Assembly (NCBI RefSeq): GCF_027912515.1
Contig: NZ_CP115464.1
Span: forward strand, 2,418,001-2,482,000
Direction of reading: 5' to 3'
Source of the DNA: Brevundimonas sp. NIBR10
GTDB taxonomy: Bacteria > Pseudomonadota > Alphaproteobacteria > Caulobacterales > Caulobacteraceae
DNA: 64,000 nt
Under the pieces are notes generated by a model, which worked only from the letters and a program-made list of their open reading frames with translations, made no database searches and was not told the origin of the DNA. This document shows, piece by piece, positions 60,494 to 64,000 of this stretch (the first letter of the stretch is position 1; every line of letters starts with the position of its first letter). Made by a program: the position numbers and the translations under genes.

Positions 60494-61159
60494 GTGAGCG
60501 AGACGAATATCGGCAAGATCGGGGTCATCGGTGGAACGGGGGCCCTTGGTTCCGCCATTGCCCGACGACTCGCAAAGGCCGGCCGGACGGTCATCGTGGG
60601 GTCGCGGACGCTGGAAAGCGCTGCATCGGCAGCTGAAACTCTCGGGTTCGGAATCACCGGCCTGGCCAACGAAGACGCCGCCGCCACCGCCGACATCGTG
60701 ATCGTCACGGTCCCCTTCGCCGCCCAAGGCGATACGCTGCGCCAGATCGCGCCTCATCTGACCGGCAAGATCGTCGTCGACACCACGGTGCCCTTGGTCC
60801 CACCAAAGGTCATGCGCGTCCAACTGCCGCCTGAGGGGAGCGCCGCCGTGCGGGCTCAGGGAATTCTCGGGGATGGTGTGACGGTTGTCTCCGCCTTCCA
60901 CAATGTGGCGGCCCACAAGTTGATCAAGGACGAGGATGTCGCCTGCGACGTTCTGGTGTTCGGTGATGACAAGGCTGCGCGCACGAAGGTGATCAGTCTG
61001 GTCCGTGACTGCGCCCTGCGGGGCCTGCATGGCGGGGCCCTGGTGAATTCGGCGGCGGCCGAGGCCATGACCTCGCTGCTCATCTTCATCAACAAGACCT
61101 ATGCGGTCGACGGCGCCGGGTTGCAGATCACGGGCACGCTGACAGAGCCGGCCGACTGA
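60494..61159 (+). CDS. npdG: F420-dependent NADP reductase (NpdG)
   Basis: A 221-residue protein that moves hydride between NADPH and F420. The NADP motif IGGTGALGSAIARRLAKAG is at 12-30, VGSRTLESA marks the 2'-phosphate site, and VVSAFHNVAA and the C-terminal VDGAGLQITG are typical of NpdG. It starts with GTG at 60494, two bases after the fbiC stop, with ACAGGAG as ribosome site; the in-frame upstream sequence lies in fbiC. It supplies reduced F420 for the LLM-class enzyme of the operon. Confidence 0.92.
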   Translation: MSETNIGKIGVIGGTGALGSAIARRLAKAGRTVIVGSRTLESAASAAETLGFGITGLANEDAAATADIVIVTVPFAAQGDTLRQIAPHLTGKIVVDTTVPLVPPKVMRVQLPPEGSAAVRAQGILGDGVTVVSAFHNVAAHKLIKDEDVACDVLVFGDDKAARTKVISLVRDCALRGLHGGALVNSAAAEAMTSLLIFINKTYAVDGAGLQITGTLTEPAD

Positions 61160-61161
61160 GC

Positions 61162-61928
61162 ATGGGCGCGCGGTCCGTCGAGATCCATCCGCTTGTCGGA
61201 ATCGGGGAAGTCCGGCCGGGCGAAATCCTCGAGGACCTGCTCGTCGCCGCCCTGGATGAGGCGGGCCTGACGGTGACAGGCCACGACATCCTCGTCGTAA
61301 CCTCCAAGATCGTGTCCAAGGCCGAGGGTCGCCTGGTCGATCTTGCGACCGTTCGGCCGGGAAATGAAGCGCGTCGTCTGGCCGAGATGACGCGAAAGGA
61401 CCCGCGGCTTGTCGAACTGGTCCTCGGCGAGTCGGCCTCGGTGGTTCGTGCCGTTCCCCACGTCCTGATTACACGTCACCGCCTGGGATTGGTGATGGCC
61501 AATGCCGGGATAGACCAATCCAATCTCGGGAACGCGACGGCCGAGCAAGTACTGCTCCTGCCCTCGATCCTGACCAGTCAGCGGATCGTTTGAGAACAGC
61601 CATGGCGAAGCATTTTGGCGTCGCTCCGGCCATCGTCATCTCCGACAGTTTTGGCAGGCCTTGGCGACATGGCGTCGTCAATGTCGCCATCGGGGCCAGC
61701 GGACTTCCGGCGCTGCTTGACAGGCGTGGGGAACCGGATCGTGACGGGCGCACACTCGAGGTGACCCAGATCGCCTTGGGCGACATGATCGCAACGGCGG
61801 CCGGATTGGTGTGCGGCGAGGGCGACGAGGGCATTCCTGCGGCCCTTGTCAGGGGCTATCGATGGAGCGGCCAGAGCTTTCCGGCGACTGCACTTGTCCG
61901 GCCCGCTGAACAGGACCTGTTTCGATGA
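61162..61928 (+). CDS. cofE: F420-0:gamma-glutamyl ligase (CofE), interrupted by a one-base frameshift
   Basis: CofE adds glutamates to F420-0. The sequence is split into two frames. Frame one gives 143 residues (MGARSVEIHPLVGIGEVRPG to LLLPSILTSQRIV) and contains VTSKIVSKAEGR and MANAGIDQSN. Frame two contains DSFGRPWRHG, NVAIGASG and VTQIALGDMIA. Read back before its TTG (61590), frame two gives LDPDQSADRLRTAMAKHFGV, which continues LLLP as in normal CofE. Adding one base to the CCC at 61561-61563 restores a chain of about 255 residues, the usual length. It is therefore a real gene with a one-base deletion, a sequencing error, or two coupled halves (TTGA overlap at 61590-61593). No nitroreductase-like domain follows. 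Confidence 0.88.
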
Positions 61929-62857
61929 GCGGGCGCACCCTTGTCCTGACGGGCGGGGTCGGCGGCGCCAAGCTGGTGCTCGGACTTCAGCAGGTCGTGG
62001 AACCCTCCAGCATCACCGCCATCGTCAACACGGGCGACGATTTTCGCCACCTAGGCCTGTGGGTCTCACCCGATATCGACACCCTGCTCTACACCCTCAG
62101 CGGACAGGCCAATGCAGCTCAGGGGTGGGGACGCGAGGGCGAAACCTGGGCCTTCATGGAAGCCCTTCGCCGATTGGGGGGCGAGGACTGGTTTGCCCTG
62201 GGGGACGGTGACCTGGCGCTTCATGTCCTTCGGTCGGCTCGGCTGGCGACAGGAGACACCCTGACGACGATCACGGCCGATTTCGCAAGCGCGTGGGGTA
62301 TCGGCGCGCGCATCCTGCCCATGAGCGATCAGCCGGTATCGACTCATCTCGATACCGACGAGGGCGACCTGGCCTTTCAGACCTATTTCGTCGAGAAGCG
62401 GTGTCTGCCCGTCGTCCGTCGCATCGACTTTCAGGGCGCGGCTGCCGCCCGGCCAGGACCCGATGTAATCTCCACGATCCTGGCCGAAGACGTACGGGCC
62501 ATTCTCATCGCGCCGTCCAACCCCTATCTGAGCATCGACCCGATACTGGCGGTTCCCGGCATTCGAGACGCCCTCCATTCAGCGCGGGCACCCGTGGTGG
62601 TGGTGTCGCCCGTCGTCGGCGGTAATGCCGTCAAGGGGCCAACGGCCAAGCTCATGCGAGAACTCGGGAGTGCTGTGTCGCCCGAAGCCGTGCTCGCGCA
62701 CTATGGGGATGTGGTTGACGCGATGCTGGTCGACGAGCGCGACGCCGTTCTTGACCTCGGCGTGCCCTACGATGTCTGCGACACTCTAATGCACACTCTG
62801 GCTGACCGCGCGCGGGTGGCCAGGGCGGCGCTGGCGTTGGCGGACCGGCTGCAATGA
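61925..62857 (+). CDS. cofD: 2-phospho-L-lactate transferase (CofD)
   Basis: A 310-residue CofD/FbiA homologue that joins FO with the activated phospho-acid to give F420-0 or dehydro-F420-0. VLTGGVGGAKLVLGL at 6-20 binds the nucleotide, NTGDDFRHLGLWVSPDID at 35-52 the metal and FO, and APSNPYLSIDPILAV is conserved. The ATG overlaps the cofE stop (ATGA at 61925-61928), and its own stop overlaps the cofC start (ATGA at 62854-62857). All conserved segments are intact. Confidence 0.94.
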   Translation: MSGRTLVLTGGVGGAKLVLGLQQVVEPSSITAIVNTGDDFRHLGLWVSPDIDTLLYTLSGQANAAQGWGREGETWAFMEALRRLGGEDWFALGDGDLALHVLRSARLATGDTLTTITADFASAWGIGARILPMSDQPVSTHLDTDEGDLAFQTYFVEKRCLPVVRRIDFQGAAAARPGPDVISTILAEDVRAILIAPSNPYLSIDPILAVPGIRDALHSARAPVVVVSPVVGGNAVKGPTAKLMRELGSAVSPEAVLAHYGDVVDAMLVDERDAVLDLGVPYDVCDTLMHTLADRARVARAALALADRLQ

Positions 62858-63477
62858 CCGCCTGGACCGCTCTTGTGCCGATCAAGTCGGCAGGCCGGCG
62901 CAAGACCCGGCTGGGCTCGGTGTTCAGCGAGGATGCGCGAGACGAACTCGCGGATCGCATGCTGCACCGAGTGCTGGCGGCGCTGGCCGCCTCACCATCG
63001 GTGAGGGAGGTCATCGTGCTTTCGTCGGTGCGCCCGAAGGGTTGGCGCGGGCGATTAAGCGTCGATCACGGTCGCGGCCTGAACCCGGAACTGGCGGCTG
63101 CTGCCCGGGGCATTGCCGGCCGGTTGATGGTTGTCCACGCAGATCTGCCGACCCTGGCCCCGGCTGACGTGGAAACCCTGGTCGCGATGGGTGAGGGTGG
63201 CGCGGCCATCGCACCTGATCGTTGGTCACGCGGGACCAACGCCTTGGCCGCGCGCGAGGCCGGCAATCTAAGGTTTGCCTTCGGTCCCGACAGTCTGGCG
63301 CTTCACAGGAGCCTCATGCCGAGCGCGGCGATCGTGCGCCGGCCTGGCCTCGCTCTCGACCTCGACCTTCCACGCGATCTGGAGGACGCCGTTGGGCAGG
63401 GATTTCTTCCACCGACGTCGCTCGGGGCCAAGGTGTCGACCGCGTTTGACATTTCGCTTCAAGCTTTCACCTGTTAG
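62854..63477 (+). CDS. cofC: 2-phospholactate/phosphoenolpyruvate guanylyltransferase (CofC/FbiD)
   Basis: A 207-residue nucleotidyltransferase that activates a three-carbon phospho-acid with GTP for CofD. LVPIKSAGRRKTRLGSVFS at 7-25 is the nucleotide-binding start, VVHADLPTLAPADVE carries the metal-binding Asp, and RWSRGTNALAAR and FGPDSLALH are typical. Whether it uses 2-phospholactate, phosphoenolpyruvate or 3-phosphoglycerate cannot be told from sequence. It ends the F420 operon; its last codons overlap the third copy of the regulon operator. Confidence 0.92.
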   Translation: MTAWTALVPIKSAGRRKTRLGSVFSEDARDELADRMLHRVLAALAASPSVREVIVLSSVRPKGWRGRLSVDHGRGLNPELAAAARGIAGRLMVVHADLPTLAPADVETLVAMGEGGAAIAPDRWSRGTNALAAREAGNLRFAFGPDSLALHRSLMPSAAIVRRPGLALDLDLPRDLEDAVGQGFLPPTSLGAKVSTAFDISLQAFTC

Positions 63478-63479
63478 CT
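63462..63479. promoter_or_regulatory. regulon operator, copy 3 (end of cofC, upstream of hydrolase)
   Basis: The sequence agctttcacctgttagct matches 16 of 18 bases of the perfect copy at 54745-54762. It overlaps the cofC stop and lies 151 bases upstream of the hydrolase start at 63631, so it probably controls a further transcription unit that continues beyond the window. Confidence 0.6.
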
Positions 63480-63574
63480 TGATGGTTCTCGTATTGCCCA
63501 GGTTTGGTAGGTCGATCGTCCGGCCATTCGGCAACGGGCGCAGGAGCGGCCACGGGTTGCACATTATAGGAAGC

Positions 63575-63592
63575 GACCCGGCTGACCGGGTC
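63575..63592. terminator. hairpin between cofC and the hydrolase gene
   Basis: Perfect 7-bp arms gacccgg and ccgggtc with a 4-base loop lie 38 bases before the hydrolase ATG. No T-run follows, only tctctt. It may weaken read-through from the cof operon or shape the hydrolase leader. Confidence 0.4.
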
Positions 63593-63630
63593 TCTTCAGT
63601 CACAATCAAGGTTAGCAGGAGACGACGGAC

Positions 63631-64000
63631 ATGACGGACGCCACCCCCCCGATGCAGCATGTGCCGGCGCGGGATATTCCCATCCCTGCTTTTCTGAGCG
63701 ACATCGCCCGCGCCTATCTGGGTCCGGGCATGCCTAGCCCACCCTATCCGCCGATCGAGGACAAGACGGCTTGGCGGGCGCTGGTGTCGGCGACCGATGA
63801 GGCTGTGCTGCCCTTCCTGAGCGGCATGATGGCTCATTTTCAGGCCGAGGTGGAAACCCGGGACGCCGATGGTGTGCGCGTCTACGATATCCAACCGCAA
63901 GGCCTCGCGTCGGACAGTCGTGGTGTCGTCCTCGACCTGCATGGTGGCGGGCTGATCATGTGCGGCGGAGAACTGTGCCGCATGATGGGTATCGGTTCCG
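63631..64000 (+). CDS. alpha/beta hydrolase, HSL family, N-terminal part (cut by window edge)
   Basis: The first 123 residues of a cytosolic esterase-type hydrolase. It begins MTDATPPMQHVPARDIPIPA and reaches the oxyanion motif HGGG at 104-107 within VVLDLHGGGLIM; the nucleophile Ser and the rest of the triad lie outside the window. A GCAGGAG ribosome site precedes the ATG. It stands behind the third operator copy, so it is likely induced with the F420 operon, perhaps to open a lactone or ester in the same route. It resembles the hydrolase at 17279 in class only. Confidence 0.85.
   Translation, partial: MTDATPPMQHVPARDIPIPAFLSDIARAYLGPGMPSPPYPPIEDKTAWRALVSATDEAVLPFLSGMMAHFQAEVETRDADGVRVYDIQPQGLASDSRGVVLDLHGGGLIMCGGELCRMMGIGS

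Noticed and set aside
61555..61595. Programmed -1 frameshifting in cofE
   Set aside because: No canonical X-XXY-YYZ slippery heptamer is present around 61555-61570. A lost base or coupled re-initiation at TTGA explains the data more simply, though it is not excluded.
1..64000. tRNA, rRNA, CRISPR arrays, insertion sequences, phage genes
   Set aside because: I looked for cloverleaf-like tRNA signals, regularly spaced repeats, transposase or integrase motifs and saw none.

Overview
The window is about 64 kb of GC-rich DNA, packed with genes and without RNA genes, insertion sequences or CRISPR arrays that I can see. The gene style suggests an alphaproteobacterium of the Caulobacterales/Sphingomonadales kind: a TonB-dependent receptor with a DDIIVTAQKR box, many ATGA/TGATG gene overlaps, frequent GTG/TTG starts, and repeated catabolic sets of acyl-CoA dehydrogenases, CaiB CoA-transferases, SDRs and SnoaL-like proteins. 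The taxonomic call is inference. No intergenic stretch exceeds 300 bases; the largest, 7613-7863, is a divergent promoter region.

Layout. (1) 1-7612, leftward operon: a 4-hydroxyacetophenone-monooxygenase-like Baeyer-Villiger enzyme, an ADP-forming acyl-CoA synthetase, an enoyl-CoA hydratase, a two-gene acyl-CoA dehydrogenase, and a second monooxygenase cut by the window edge. (2) 7864-16773, rightward: acyl-CoA dehydrogenase, AMP-forming CoA ligase, DUF35 protein plus thiolase, phosphotransferase, an uncharacterised 383-residue protein, SDR, TetR and an MpaB/DUF2236 protein. (3) 16762-22162, leftward: thioesterase, E1 alpha and beta of a 2-oxoacid dehydrogenase with a stand-alone lipoyl domain, 3-alpha-HSD-like SDR, hydrolase, cupin. 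(4) 22368-37834: ferredoxin reductase, thiolase, a duplicated-barrel protein, SDR, aldehyde dehydrogenase, TetR, two CaiB-type transferases, CoA ligase, amidohydrolase, enoyl-CoA hydratase-like protein, SDR, SnoaL-like protein, TetR. (5) 37885-47783: two amidohydrolases, TetR, a KstD-like flavoprotein, a fused double acyl-CoA dehydrogenase, a TesB-like thioesterase and a secreted phosphatase. (6) 47896-64000: TonB receptor, three small or unknown proteins, Rieske oxygenase, TetR, then one long operon that ends in a complete coenzyme F420 biosynthesis set (fbiC, npdG, cofE, cofD, cofC), and the start of a hydrolase gene.

How it works together. Regions 1-5 carry the machinery to oxygenate, ring-open, CoA-activate and beta-oxidise a bulky alicyclic or terpenoid/steroid-like compound; the substrate cannot be named from sequence. 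Region 6 is the most unusual part. An 18-bp inverted repeat (AGCTAACACCTGTTAGCT) lies between the small-protein/TonB genes and the Rieske gene, ahead of the SDR-to-cofC operon, and ahead of the last hydrolase. This suggests one TetR regulon, probably under the regulator at 54041-54706, in which substrate uptake, Rieske oxygenation, an F420-dependent LLM-class oxidoreductase and the synthesis of its cofactor are switched on together. The cofE gene carries an apparent one-base frameshift that matters for whether the pathway is functional.
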